Of a stretch of 64,000 nt of DNA, positions 52,064 to 60,422 are shown piece after piece. The notes beneath the pieces are model-generated. The model saw nothing but the letters and a program-made list of their open reading frames with translations, searched no databases and had not been told where the DNA came from. Location: NCBI RefSeq assembly GCF_009617895.1, contig NZ_BLAW01000001.1, positions 115,001 to 179,000 on the forward strand. Direction: 5' to 3'. A program made the translations under genes and the position numbers. The DNA comes from Prolixibacter sp. SD074. Its GTDB lineage: Bacteria; Bacteroidota; Bacteroidia; Bacteroidales; Prolixibacteraceae. Each line of letters begins with the position of its first letter. Position 1 is the stretch's first letter.

Positions 52064-53029
52064 ATGAAAGAAGATACCATTTATGACGTCATTATTCTGG
52101 GGGCAGGAGCTGCCGGTTTAGCTGCCGGAATTTATACATCACGGGCGAAACTTAGCACACTTATTCTTAATGAGGGTACACCCGGTGGGCAATTGGTGTT
52201 GACACACGAAATTGCCAATTATCCCGGAGTTGAATCCACCAGCGGATATCAACTGGGAAATATTATGAGAAATCAGGCCAGGTCGTTTGGCTGTAAAATA
52301 AAATCGAACCTGCACATTACGGCAGTCGATTTGAAGAACAAAACTAAAACCGTTGAAGTCAATGGAAAAGATACATATGCTGCCCATACGGTCATTCTGG
52401 CACCGGGCGGTCGTCCACGCATGTTGAATGTTCCCGGTGAGGAGGGGTTAAAAGGGAAAGGTATTTCCTACTGCGCTACCTGCGATGGTGATTTTTTCCA
52501 GGACAAGGAAATTATTGTTGTTGGCGGTGGTAATTCAGCGTTGGAAGAAGCTGTTTCACTTACTAAATATGCCTCGAAAGTGACTATCGTTCACCAGTTT
52601 GATCATTTCCAGGGATTTGAGCATGCCATCCGCAATGCCCGCGAGAATGAAAAGATTGAGTTCGAGATGGAGTCCATGATTCAGGAATTTATCGGAACTG
52701 AAAATCTGGAAGCTGCCAGGGTGAAGAATATGCGGACAGGTGAGGAGAAGGTTATCAATGTGGAAGGTACATTCATTTTCATCGGTTACGTTCCGAATAC
52801 TGCTTTCTTTAAAGATGTAGTCGAGTTGAATGAATACGGCGAACTGCTTACCGACGAACGTATGAAAACTAATATTCCCGGTGTATTTGCTGCCGGCGAT
52901 AGCATTAAAAAGCCTTACCGTCAGGTGACGACAGCCGTTGCCGATGGAACCATTGCTGCGCTTTCTGCTGCCGAATATGTAAACGATTTAAAGCGAAAGC
53001 AGAAAGATTTATCTGAAGCAAAAACCTGA
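52064..53029 (+). CDS. trxB: Thioredoxin reductase-like flavoprotein
   Basis: 321 aa. FAD domain start GAGAAGLAAG (~13), GGQL, redox centre CATC (Cys137, Cys140), second nucleotide motif GGGNSALEEA (154-163) and the closing FAD motif PGVFAAGDS. In E. coli TrxB the stretch after the second motif is HRRxxFRA, whose arginines bind the 2'-phosphate of NADPH. Here it is HQFDHFQG (177-184), so NADPH preference is doubtful; NADH or another donor is possible. It is downstream of the atypical thioredoxin-like gene, and the coupling suggests a dedicated pair. Confidence 0.87.
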   Translation: MKEDTIYDVIILGAGAAGLAAGIYTSRAKLSTLILNEGTPGGQLVLTHEIANYPGVESTSGYQLGNIMRNQARSFGCKIKSNLHITAVDLKNKTKTVEVNGKDTYAAHTVILAPGGRPRMLNVPGEEGLKGKGISYCATCDGDFFQDKEIIVVGGGNSALEEAVSLTKYASKVTIVHQFDHFQGFEHAIRNARENEKIEFEMESMIQEFIGTENLEAARVKNMRTGEEKVINVEGTFIFIGYVPNTAFFKDVVELNEYGELLTDERMKTNIPGVFAAGDSIKKPYRQVTTAVADGTIAALSAAEYVNDLKRKQKDLSEAKT

Positions 53030-53037
53030 ACAGTTTC

Positions 53038-53095
53038 CCGTATACCGCTCACGGCCTAAATGCCCGGTAAGCGGTATGCGGTTGATAACTGTTTT
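53038..53095. terminator. Terminator region between trxB and pgl
   Basis: TATACCGCT and AGCGGTAT form a stem with an inner GGCC/GCCC-rich loop just after trxB; a T-run follows further right. Probably shared by the two convergent transcripts. Confidence 0.6.
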
Positions 53096-53824
53096 TTATT
53101 CCTTTTCCAGTTTTCCGGCTGCTGCCTGATCCACAAACCAGAATAATTCCCCTGCCGGGTGAATGTGGAAAGCAGGCAATAAACGGCCTTTATTTGGGCC
53201 GGAAAATATTTCCTGTAAACGCTTAGCCTTATTTTCTCCTGTTACCAGGAAAGCAGTCTTCTTAGCGCTGTTCAGCACTTTTCCCGTTAAGGTTATTCTT
53301 TTTTGTCCCGAAGAAGGATGTGTCGCTACTTCGCAAACATCGAGCGAATGGAGCAGTTCCATTTGATTCGGGAAGATAGACGCGGTGTGTCCATCGTCAC
53401 CCATACCCAGAATGATCAAATCAAAAGCCGGCCAGGTTTCCTTATCGGGAACCAGCGACTCTATTTCGTCACCGTAGCGGACTGACTCGGTTGGCGGATC
53501 TTCTTCTCCACGTATCCGGTGAATATTTCCTTCCGGAATGTCGATTTGAGAAAGCAACAATTCGTTAGTCATTTTGTAGTTGCTCTCATCATCATCGGGC
53601 GGGACCATCCGCTCATCACCCCACCAAAAGTGCACCTTACTCCACTCAATTGAGTTTTTGTAGTTGTCGGCTAAGTACCTGAATAGCAGCTTGGGCGTGT
53701 TTCCGCCCGAAAGGGCAATGTGAAAAAGGGGGTTTTTACTTTCTTCAATCCATTGAGCCATATGTTTAGCAAAAGCTTTGGTTACACCGGCTGCATTATC
53801 GTATATTTTTATTTCAGGTTCCAT
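53096..53824 (-). CDS. pgl: 6-phosphogluconolactonase
   Basis: 242-aa DevB-type lactonase of the oxidative pentose phosphate pathway. ALSGGNTPKLLF (~38) and HFWWGDERMVPPDDDESNY (~66) are the family signatures, and ILGMGDDGHTASIFP (~137) is the active-site loop. It follows zwf by 20 bp, so successive enzymes are made from one transcript. 6-phosphogluconate dehydrogenase (gnd) is not next to them in this window. Confidence 0.94.
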   Translation of the reverse strand: MEPEIKIYDNAAGVTKAFAKHMAQWIEESKNPLFHIALSGGNTPKLLFRYLADNYKNSIEWSKVHFWWGDERMVPPDDDESNYKMTNELLLSQIDIPEGNIHRIRGEEDPPTESVRYGDEIESLVPDKETWPAFDLIILGMGDDGHTASIFPNQMELLHSLDVCEVATHPSSGQKRITLTGKVLNSAKKTAFLVTGENKAKRLQEIFSGPNKGRLLPAFHIHPAGELFWFVDQAAAGKLEKE

Positions 53825-53844
53825 TAGTCCTGTTTGATTTTTAT

Positions 53845-55356
53845 TTATAATTCACAATACGTTCCGTCGTTGGATAAGTTCTTACAGGGGTACCGCCAGG
53901 TATCTTCACCTTCAATCAAATTGTCTGCTTCCTGTGGTCCCCACGAACCAGCCGGATATCCATATATCGGAAGTGACGGATTTTCTTTCCACGCATTGAG
54001 AATGGGTTGAACAAAGCGCCAGGCTGCCTCAACAGCGTCGCCTCGCAGATAAAGGGTTTGGTCACCCATCATACAATCGAGTAGGAGACGCTCGTAAGCG
54101 GTTGGTAATTCCACATCCGATAAATCGCTGTAATGGAAATCCATACTCACCGGTTGTACCCGGAACCCAGCTCCTCGTTCCTTCAATCCGAATCTGAGCA
54201 GAATACCTTCATCCGGTTGGATGCGAATAATCAACTGGTTCGTCACATGCGCTGTCACTCCGTCTTCCTGGAAAAGGTGGTGCGGAGTGGGACGGAATTT
54301 AATGACTACTTCCGTTACGCGTGTTGGTAATTTTTTCCCTGTACGGATATAAAAAGGCACACCAGCCCACCGCCAGTTGTCGATGTAAAATTTCATCGCC
54401 AAAAAAGTTTCAGTCCGCGATTTCGGATCGACACCTTTTTCGCTCCGATAACTATTGACCAACTCATTTTTGATATGCGATTCAACGTATTGGCCACGGA
54501 TGACATTGCTTCTTATTTCTTCCGGTTTGAGCGGCCTGAGCGACTGGAAAACTTTCAGCGTCTCGTTACGAATGGCATCTGCTTCGGCCACCACCGGAGG
54601 TTCCATTCCAACCATTCCGACCAATTGTAGAAGGTGATTTTGCACCATGTCGCGCAGGGCCCCGGATTGGTCGTAGTAACCGCCCCGTCCTTCCACACCG
54701 AGGCTTTCGGCCGATGAAATTTCCACACGTTCAATGAAATTCCTGTTCCAAATCGGCTCGAAAATTCCGTTGGAGAAGCGGGTCACCAACATATTTTGAA
54801 CGGTTTCTTTACCCAAATAGTGGTCAATACGGTAAATCTGTTTTTCGTCGAAATAGTTGAGTAGTTCCTTGTTCAGCTTTTGTGCTGTTTCCAGGCTATT
54901 CCCGAAAGGTTTTTCCACAATCAATCGTGTATAACCATCATTCTGCTGATTTAATCCGACCGATGCCAGGTTGGCCGGGATTATTCCGTACAACTTAGGC
55001 GGAGTGGAGAGGTAGAAAATGTAATTGCCGGGAATATCCAGTTTTTTTTTCAGTTTTTCCAACCGGTCTTTCAGTTTACCGTACTCATTGGCGTCAGCGG
55101 TTTCCAGTGGTTGATAATAGAGTTTTTCGAGGAATTCATCGCACTTGCAATGATCATCGCCCTTTGGAAGGAAATCGGTAACGCTTTCGCGGAACTCCTC
55201 ATCGGTCATTTCGGTACGGCTGGCGCCCAGAATGGCAAACTTCTCCGGTAATCTTTTGCCGTTATGCAACTTGCAAATAGCTGGGACCAGTTTTCTTTTG
55301 GTCAAATCTCCTGATGCGCCGAATATGATTAGAATAAGTGATTCGGGTGTATTCAT
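53845..55356 (-). CDS. zwf: Glucose-6-phosphate 1-dehydrogenase
   Basis: 503 aa, full length. Cofactor loop FGASGDLTKRKLVPA at ~13, EKPFG at ~150, and the substrate signature RIDHYLGKETVQN (~178) with the catalytic His. The first enzyme of the oxidative pentose phosphate pathway, upstream of pgl. Start ATG at 55356. Confidence 0.96.
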   Translation of the reverse strand: MNTPESLILIIFGASGDLTKRKLVPAICKLHNGKRLPEKFAILGASRTEMTDEEFRESVTDFLPKGDDHCKCDEFLEKLYYQPLETADANEYGKLKDRLEKLKKKLDIPGNYIFYLSTPPKLYGIIPANLASVGLNQQNDGYTRLIVEKPFGNSLETAQKLNKELLNYFDEKQIYRIDHYLGKETVQNMLVTRFSNGIFEPIWNRNFIERVEISSAESLGVEGRGGYYDQSGALRDMVQNHLLQLVGMVGMEPPVVAEADAIRNETLKVFQSLRPLKPEEIRSNVIRGQYVESHIKNELVNSYRSEKGVDPKSRTETFLAMKFYIDNWRWAGVPFYIRTGKKLPTRVTEVVIKFRPTPHHLFQEDGVTAHVTNQLIIRIQPDEGILLRFGLKERGAGFRVQPVSMDFHYSDLSDVELPTAYERLLLDCMMGDQTLYLRGDAVEAAWRFVQPILNAWKENPSLPIYGYPAGSWGPQEADNLIEGEDTWRYPCKNLSNDGTYCEL

Positions 55357-55567
55357 ATACAGATATGTTTTTTGCGAATGCTAAATTACTTCTATATAAA
55401 ACAGATCTCCCTTCATTTGTTTAGTCAGTAATGGAAAGTTTCTGTTAAAAGTAGTGAAACAAGATGTTCCAATCGGAAATAGAAGTATCCGATTTTTACA
55501 GCAAACCGTTAAGCTTTAGAATATCGTTTACGATTAGCATGTAAATCTGTTGCGGTTACTGTATGGT

Positions 55568-56209
55568 TTACTCGTAAAGTCCCCAAACCATCAGATTATC
55601 TTCAATGAATCGATAATTCAAGTCGATATGTTCGGTGCCAAAAATTCCCCTGAATAGTCCGGTAAATGAACCGTTTGAACCAGTCATCTCGAATGCGGGG
55701 ATTTGTATTTGCGTTGAGAATTCAACTCCCTGATGAGGAATCATTTTGAAGATGGCTTCTTTTGCGCACCAGTGCATAAATAACCTGATGTTTGAATAGC
55801 CGTCATTCGTCAGGCAGTTTTGCAGCTCCTCGGCCGAAAGGAAACGAGGTGCAACCTTGTCGATGGAACGTGACACGTTTTCAATATCGATGCCGGTTTG
55901 CATTTTCTTGTGTAGCAGAACAGCAGCGTATTCAGTCGAATGCGAAATACTGATGTGGTAGGGAGTATTTTCCAGTACCGGTTTGCCGTCCATAAGATGG
56001 CAGATTTCGAAAGACTCTTCGAGCATCTTTTGCAGCAGTGCCCGGGTGGCCAGCCATTCACGTTGCCTGCGTGAATTTGTGAAGGTTCTGAATTCTTTTT
56101 CTTCAGCAGGTGTCAGGGAAACCATTTGCCTTAATTCCTTAGGCGTTTCGGTTATCTCCCATAGTCCCAGAAGGGAATCATCTATGTTTTCAGCGGTAAA
56201 GAGAGGCAT
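55568..56209 (-). CDS. 4'-phosphopantetheinyl transferase (Sfp type)
   Basis: 213 aa. SISHSTEYAAVLL, TGIDIENVSR (magnesium site) and HWCAKEAIFKM (catalytic Glu-Lys) are the family motifs. It attaches phosphopantetheine to carrier proteins; the length suggests the Sfp/AcpT type and not the short AcpS. Its start overlaps the gldD stop by 1 bp, so it is the last gene of the mutY-ssb-gldE-gldD operon. Confidence 0.9.
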   Translation of the reverse strand: MPLFTAENIDDSLLGLWEITETPKELRQMVSLTPAEEKEFRTFTNSRRQREWLATRALLQKMLEESFEICHLMDGKPVLENTPYHISISHSTEYAAVLLHKKMQTGIDIENVSRSIDKVAPRFLSAEELQNCLTNDGYSNIRLFMHWCAKEAIFKMIPHQGVEFSTQIQIPAFEMTGSNGSFTGLFRGIFGTEHIDLNYRFIEDNLMVWGLYE

Positions 56210-56811
56210 TATTTAACGTCTTTCCATTCAGTTGATTCAACCAGTTGAAGAACATCTTGTTCCAGAAAGTTAATGACAGGTTGTAAGCTGTCAATATTAG
56301 GAATTTCGCGAATATACAATGCTCCGCGAATGAAGTGACGTGTGCTGTCTGTCAGGTAAAATTGCATGGGCGAGGCAACATTCCCTTTGATGTTGTATAG
56401 TGTTCCAAAGACCTTTTTCGCCCGGTTAACATATATTTTCTCATCGATAGCACTGGCTTTCTGAGCATGCTTGTAAGCCAGCATACGTGATTCTTCGGTG
56501 TATTTTGCCAGGTTACCGCGTATCGCTTTGTAACTGATGTGAATTGAAGATTTATTGGATGGTACATCAACGTTGATCCAGTAACGTTTTGCCTGGTAGT
56601 CAGAATCTTTCGAGACATTGGAATAATCGGGAATTTTAAAGGTGTAGGGAAGATCCTTATTCATTTGATGGTAAGCCTTCGCTGGGAACGCAATGCGAAA
56701 ATAGCCCCTCGGTTTTGGGGTATAGTCATGTTTGCACGAAATCATACTGATTGTTATTGCCATAAGGATAATGACGATTGGCAATTGCATCCTGTGAATT
56801 CTTCCTCCCAT
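56209..56811 (-). CDS. gldD: Gliding motility lipoprotein GldD
   Basis: 200 aa from the ATG at 56811, which lies 1 bp after the gldE stop (an ATG at 56790 is also possible). The signal ends in the lipobox MISC. The mature part opens YTPKPRGYFRIAFP, typical of GldD, followed by a beta-rich domain with YWINVDVPS and FYLTDSTRHFIRGALY. GldD is needed for gliding and type IX secretion in Flavobacterium; non-gliding relatives also carry it. Likely inner-membrane-anchored partner of GldE. Confidence 0.9.
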   Translation of the reverse strand: MGGRIHRMQLPIVIILMAITISMISCKHDYTPKPRGYFRIAFPAKAYHQMNKDLPYTFKIPDYSNVSKDSDYQAKRYWINVDVPSNKSSIHISYKAIRGNLAKYTEESRMLAYKHAQKASAIDEKIYVNRAKKVFGTLYNIKGNVASPMQFYLTDSTRHFIRGALYIREIPNIDSLQPVINFLEQDVLQLVESTEWKDVK

Positions 56812-56812
56812 A

Positions 56813-58159
56813 TCAGATATTTCCCCCCTTCTCATTATCACGTGTATCAAATACCCGAATACTTTTGATTCGGCGCGCGTCTGACTCTTCAATCTGAAAC
56901 AGAAAATCGGGGCACTCAATTTTCTCGTTTTTGGCCGGTATTTCTCCCTGAAGCTCCAGTATTAATCCGGCAAGTGTATCCGCGTCGCCCTTATTCTCAT
57001 CGAAAATATTATCCGGGACATCAAATACTTTGTAAAAGTCATTGAGCATTGTTTTTCCGTCGAACAGATACTCGTTTTCGCCAACGCGGGTATAATATTC
57101 TTCTTCTTCATCGAATTCGTCGGCAATATCACCGACAATTTCTTCCAAGACATCTTCCAGCGTTACCAGACCGGAGGTTCCTCCATATTCATCGACTACA
57201 ATAGCCATGTGGACTTTATTCTTTTGGAACTCTTCCAACAGTTCGTCGATTTTTTTTGATTCCGGGACGTAGAAAGGCGGTCGAAGCAGCGACTGCCACC
57301 GGAATGTATTACCTTTGGAGAGATGGGCGAGTAAATCCTTGATATACAGGACGCCACGAATATTGTCGAAGGTTTCCAAATAAACCGGAATACGGCTGTA
57401 TCCCGATTCATTGATCAGCCGCAGTACTTCGGCATAGTCGTCGCGTATATTAAGAGTTACCAAATCGACACGGGAACGCATAATATCGGTCACGCTTTTG
57501 TTTCCAAATTTTACAATCCCCTCCAGAATCTCCTTATCCTCGGTAAATTCCATTTCATCGGTTAGCTCAAGCGCTTTTGATATTTCATCGATGGACAGAT
57601 ATTTCCGGTGCTTTGTTGCCCGTTTGTTGACAAAGGCGGTCGACGAAATTAGAACATGGTTCAGTGGACGGGTTATTTTTCTGAGTCCGTTTAACATCGG
57701 AGCCATTCGTATGGCAAACGAACGCGCATATTGTGTTGCGTATACCTTTGGAATAATTTCACCAAACAGGAGCAATAAAAAGGTAATGACAACTGCCTGA
57801 AATATAAATCCCAGCGTGGGAACGGCTGAGAAATCAATCACCATATTGGTGATGTGGGCCGATAGAATAACAATTCCAATATTGACAAAATTATTCCCAA
57901 CCAGGATAGTGGCTAACAGTTGCTCAGGGATGGTAAGCAGTCGGAGAACAAGGGCATTGGAACGGCCCTTGTTCTCTTCCAGCTCGTGTTTATCTTTTGG
58001 GCCCAAAGAGAAAAATGCCACTTCGGATCCTGAAATTAATGCAGAAATGATTAGTAAAATTACCAGCACGAAGAGCCCAATTAACGTCTCGATCGTAAAC
58101 GGATAAAATTGAATATCTCCAAAATGGGCTCCCGCCGGAGGAACTATGTCTGTTTCCAA
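56813..58159 (-). CDS. gldE: Gliding motility-associated protein GldE (CNNM/CorC family)
   Basis: 448 aa. The N-terminal CNNM membrane domain (~25-195; SGSEVAFFSLGPKDKHELEE, LLLFGEIIPKVYATQYA) is followed by a CBS pair (~215-340; MRSRVDLVTL, SRIPVYLETFDNIRGVLYIKD, AIVVDEYGGTSGLVTLEDV) and a CorC/HlyC transporter-associated domain (~360-440). The position between ssb and gldD is the conserved gldE context. Related proteins move divalent cations; in gliding bacteria GldE supports GldD. Confidence 0.92.
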   Translation of the reverse strand: METDIVPPAGAHFGDIQFYPFTIETLIGLFVLVILLIISALISGSEVAFFSLGPKDKHELEENKGRSNALVLRLLTIPEQLLATILVGNNFVNIGIVILSAHITNMVIDFSAVPTLGFIFQAVVITFLLLLFGEIIPKVYATQYARSFAIRMAPMLNGLRKITRPLNHVLISSTAFVNKRATKHRKYLSIDEISKALELTDEMEFTEDKEILEGIVKFGNKSVTDIMRSRVDLVTLNIRDDYAEVLRLINESGYSRIPVYLETFDNIRGVLYIKDLLAHLSKGNTFRWQSLLRPPFYVPESKKIDELLEEFQKNKVHMAIVVDEYGGTSGLVTLEDVLEEIVGDIADEFDEEEEYYTRVGENEYLFDGKTMLNDFYKVFDVPDNIFDENKGDADTLAGLILELQGEIPAKNEKIECPDFLFQIEESDARRIKSIRVFDTRDNEKGGNI

Positions 58160-58177
58160 TCTTTAAAAGTTTTAATA

Positions 58178-58627
58178 TCAAAATGGTAAATCGTCTTCTT
58201 CAGCATCGCTCGGAGAATAGTCGAGTGGGGCATTGTTGCCATTTGGCTCATTCACGGTAGCCGAAGAGCGATCAGGTGCTGAGCCGTTCTGGAAATCATC
58301 CTTGCGGCCCAGCATTTGCAGCGTGTCGGCATAAATCTCCGTCATGTATCTTTTCGTTCCGTCTTGTGCATCGTAGGAGCGCGTACGAATTTTTCCTTCA
58401 ATGTACAGCTGTTTCCCTTTCTGAATGTACTTTTCGCATATATCGGCAAGACCGCGCCATGCTACAATATTGTGCCACTCAGTTGTTGTTACTTTCTCAC
58501 CGCTTTTGTTGGTGTAGGTTTCAGAGGTGGCTAATGGAAAATTGGCAACGGATACATTGTTGTCCAAGTGCCTGATTTCGGGATCTTTCCCAACGTTTCC
58601 GACTAAGATGACTTTGTTAATAGACAT
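58178..58627 (-). CDS. ssb: Single-stranded DNA-binding protein
   Basis: 149 aa. OB-fold core (~1-110): MSINKVILVGNVGKDPEIR, TTEWHNIVAWRGLADICEKY and YIEGKIRTRSYDAQDG. A flexible Gly/Asn/Pro tail ends in the protein-docking tip EEDDLPF. Between mutY and gldE, with a 90-bp gap to mutY. Confidence 0.96.
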   Translation of the reverse strand: MSINKVILVGNVGKDPEIRHLDNNVSVANFPLATSETYTNKSGEKVTTTEWHNIVAWRGLADICEKYIQKGKQLYIEGKIRTRSYDAQDGTKRYMTEIYADTLQMLGRKDDFQNGSAPDRSSATVNEPNGNNAPLDYSPSDAEEDDLPF

Positions 58628-58716
58628 ATTAAAAGCAATTTTAATGAATAAAATTAAATTTACGAAAACTGATCAACTTTTAAAAATCGATTTTCCACCT
58701 GTGTTTGTTAAAATTC

Positions 58717-59784
58717 TTACACTGATTGAGTTATTTGAATCTTCTCAGTCAGGTAATTTTCAATGAGCTTTGGTATGGCAAAATTAAAAATATCTTTCAA
58801 ATAAACCGGTTTTGCCGGATGTTGAACTTCGCCTTTTATCAATTGTATTTCATAAAAAAAGGCATGTATCTTTCGATGGCTTAGCATATGGATGATTTCG
58901 TTGGAAACCGAACGCACTTCAACTTGGGCGTTGTAAAAGATCGTCTGCCATTCCTTCGAGCGCAGAACCTGTTCGGGGAGTAGTATTTCGTATGATTCAA
59001 TCAGCGGAAGCTGGTACATGTTTTTCCAAATATCCTGGCCATTTCTCTTTTCCAGCCAAAGCCGGTCGTCTTTATACCTTATGAACAGATAGTGCATGTA
59101 GCGGTCGCGAACTTTGGCCTTCTTTTCTTTTACAGGATAATTTTGTACTCTATTCTTAATATAGGCCAGGCACATATCTGCGAGCGAACAGCTGGGACAA
59201 TCCGGACTGCGCGGGGTACACTGCATGGCTCCGAAATCCATAATGGCCTGATTAAACATTCCGGGAGCTTCTTTTGGAACCATTTCCGTCGCAAGTTGGG
59301 AAAAGAGCTTTTTGCCCTTGGTCGAACTGATTGGTGTATCTATTGCATAAAACCGCGACAGCACACGCAATGCATTCCCGTCGACTGCCGCATGTGGCAG
59401 GTTGTACGCAATAGATGCAATGGCTCCGGCCGTATATTCGCCAACACCTCTCAACTGTAATAACCCTTTGTAGGTGCGGGGAAACTGACCCTCAAATAGG
59501 TTCATAACCTGTTTGGCAGCGGCTAGCATATTGCGCGCCCTGGAGTAATAGCCCAGTCCCTGCCAAAGTTTTAATACATCATGTTCGTCGGCTGACGCTA
59601 ATTCAGAAACGTTGGGATATCGTTCAATAAAACGATGAAAATAAGCTGTTCCCTGGCTAATTCTTGTTTGCTGGAGAATGATTTCAGATACCCAAATCGT
59701 GTACGGATCACGGGTTTCGCGCCATGGAAGTTTACGCCCGTTGTGTTTATACCAGTTAATCAGATGTTTGGCGAATTTGTTCAT
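58717..59784 (-). CDS. mutY: A/G-specific adenine glycosylase
   Basis: Removes adenine mispaired with 8-oxoguanine. 355 aa. The catalytic Glu is in VSEIILQQTRI (~35), the helix-hairpin-helix-GPD is LRGVGEYTAGAIASIAYNLP then VDGNALRV, and the [4Fe-4S] cluster ligands are in C-x6-C-x2-C-x5-C (CTPRSPDCPSCSLADMC). A C-terminal Nudix-like 8-oxoG recognition domain (~230-355) follows. First gene of the operon that continues into ssb and gldE; divergent from the HU gene. Confidence 0.95.
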   Translation of the reverse strand: MNKFAKHLINWYKHNGRKLPWRETRDPYTIWVSEIILQQTRISQGTAYFHRFIERYPNVSELASADEHDVLKLWQGLGYYSRARNMLAAAKQVMNLFEGQFPRTYKGLLQLRGVGEYTAGAIASIAYNLPHAAVDGNALRVLSRFYAIDTPISSTKGKKLFSQLATEMVPKEAPGMFNQAIMDFGAMQCTPRSPDCPSCSLADMCLAYIKNRVQNYPVKEKKAKVRDRYMHYLFIRYKDDRLWLEKRNGQDIWKNMYQLPLIESYEILLPEQVLRSKEWQTIFYNAQVEVRSVSNEIIHMLSHRKIHAFFYEIQLIKGEVQHPAKPVYLKDIFNFAIPKLIENYLTEKIQITQSV

Positions 59785-59833
59785 ATATTGTTAAATAAAC
59801 TAAATTTTAGTTCAATAGGACAAAAATAATTGA

Positions 59834-59871
59834 TTTGTATTTCTTTAATCATACGAAAAAGTCTATCTTTG
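59834..59871 (+). promoter_or_regulatory. Promoter of the HU gene
   Basis: TATCTTTG (59864-59871) matches the Bacteroidota -7 box; TTTG at 59834-59837 is a possible -33 element, at a slightly long spacing (26 bp). The predicted leader to the ATG at 59917 is about 40 nt. Confidence 0.6.
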
Positions 59872-59916
59872 TTCACCAAAATTTTAAGAAAGAAGTGTAT
59901 AATTAAATTAATAGCA

Positions 59917-60201
59917 ATGACAAAGGCAGATATCGTAAACGAGATTTCGAAGAACACTGGTATCGAAAAAGTTACTGTACAGAAAACTGTTGAAACATTC
60001 ATGGAAACCGTGTCCGGTTCATTGGTTGATGGGGAAAATGTTTATTTGCGGGGCTTCGGTAGCTTTATCGTTAAAAAGCGCGCCGAGAAAACTGCCCGCA
60101 ACATCTCGAAAAATACCACGATTATTATTCCTGAACACTTCATTCCGGCTTTTAAACCTGCTAAGTCGTTCGTGAATAAGGTAAAGAATAATGTAAAATA
60201 A
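59917..60201 (+). CDS. HU family DNA-binding protein
   Basis: 94-aa nucleoid protein. MTKADIVNEISKNTGI opens the helical dimer part, and LRGFGSFIVKKRAEKTARN is the beta-arm segment; the proline at the arm tip region IIIPEHFIPAFKPAK is recognisable. The ATG at 59917 is the family start; the longer frame is unsupported. A tiny basic gene follows 17 bp downstream, on the same transcript. Confidence 0.93.
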   Translation: MTKADIVNEISKNTGIEKVTVQKTVETFMETVSGSLVDGENVYLRGFGSFIVKKRAEKTARNISKNTTIIIPEHFIPAFKPAKSFVNKVKNNVK

Positions 60202-60218
60202 TTTTAAAGCCTAAAATT

Positions 60219-60311
60219 ATGCCGAGCGGTAAAAAAAGAAAAAGACATAAGATGGCGACCCACAAGCGGAAAAAGCGTTTGCGGAAAAATCGTCATAAGA
60301 AGAAGAAGTAA
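60219..60311 (+). CDS. Tiny basic protein, AURKAIP1/COX24 (mS38/bS22-like) type
   Basis: 30 codons, more than half Lys or Arg: MPSGKKRKRHKMATHKRKKR continuing to a Lys run. The pattern KM-x-x-HKRKKR is that of the COX24/AURKAIP1 C-terminal domain, found in mitochondrial ribosomal protein mS38 and the mycobacterial small-subunit protein bS22. A ribosomal role is therefore likely. It follows the HU gene by 17 bp and is closed by a perfect terminator. Too short for standard gene finders. Confidence 0.75.
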   Translation: MPSGKKRKRHKMATHKRKKRLRKNRHKKKK

Positions 60312-60340
60312 ATAAGCTTTCGATAATGGTTTAACTATCG

Positions 60341-60381
60341 ATAAACCTAAAGTGCATGGGTGCTTTAGGTTTATTGTCTTT
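60341..60381 (+). terminator. Terminator after the HU-COX24 transcript
   Basis: ATAAACCTAAAG and CTTTAGGTTTAT form a perfect 12-bp stem around a 10-nt loop, followed by a T-rich stretch. Confidence 0.85.
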
Positions 60382-60397
60382 AAACTGAATTTGAATT

Positions 60398-60405
60398 TAT
60401 TTTTG
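60398..60405 (+). promoter_or_regulatory. -7 box of the rng promoter
   Basis: TATTTTTG fits the consensus TAnnTTTG and lies just after the terminator of the previous transcript and 18 bp before the GTG start of rng. The leader would be very short. Confidence 0.5.
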
Positions 60406-60422
60406 TAAAATGAGTAAAGGCC

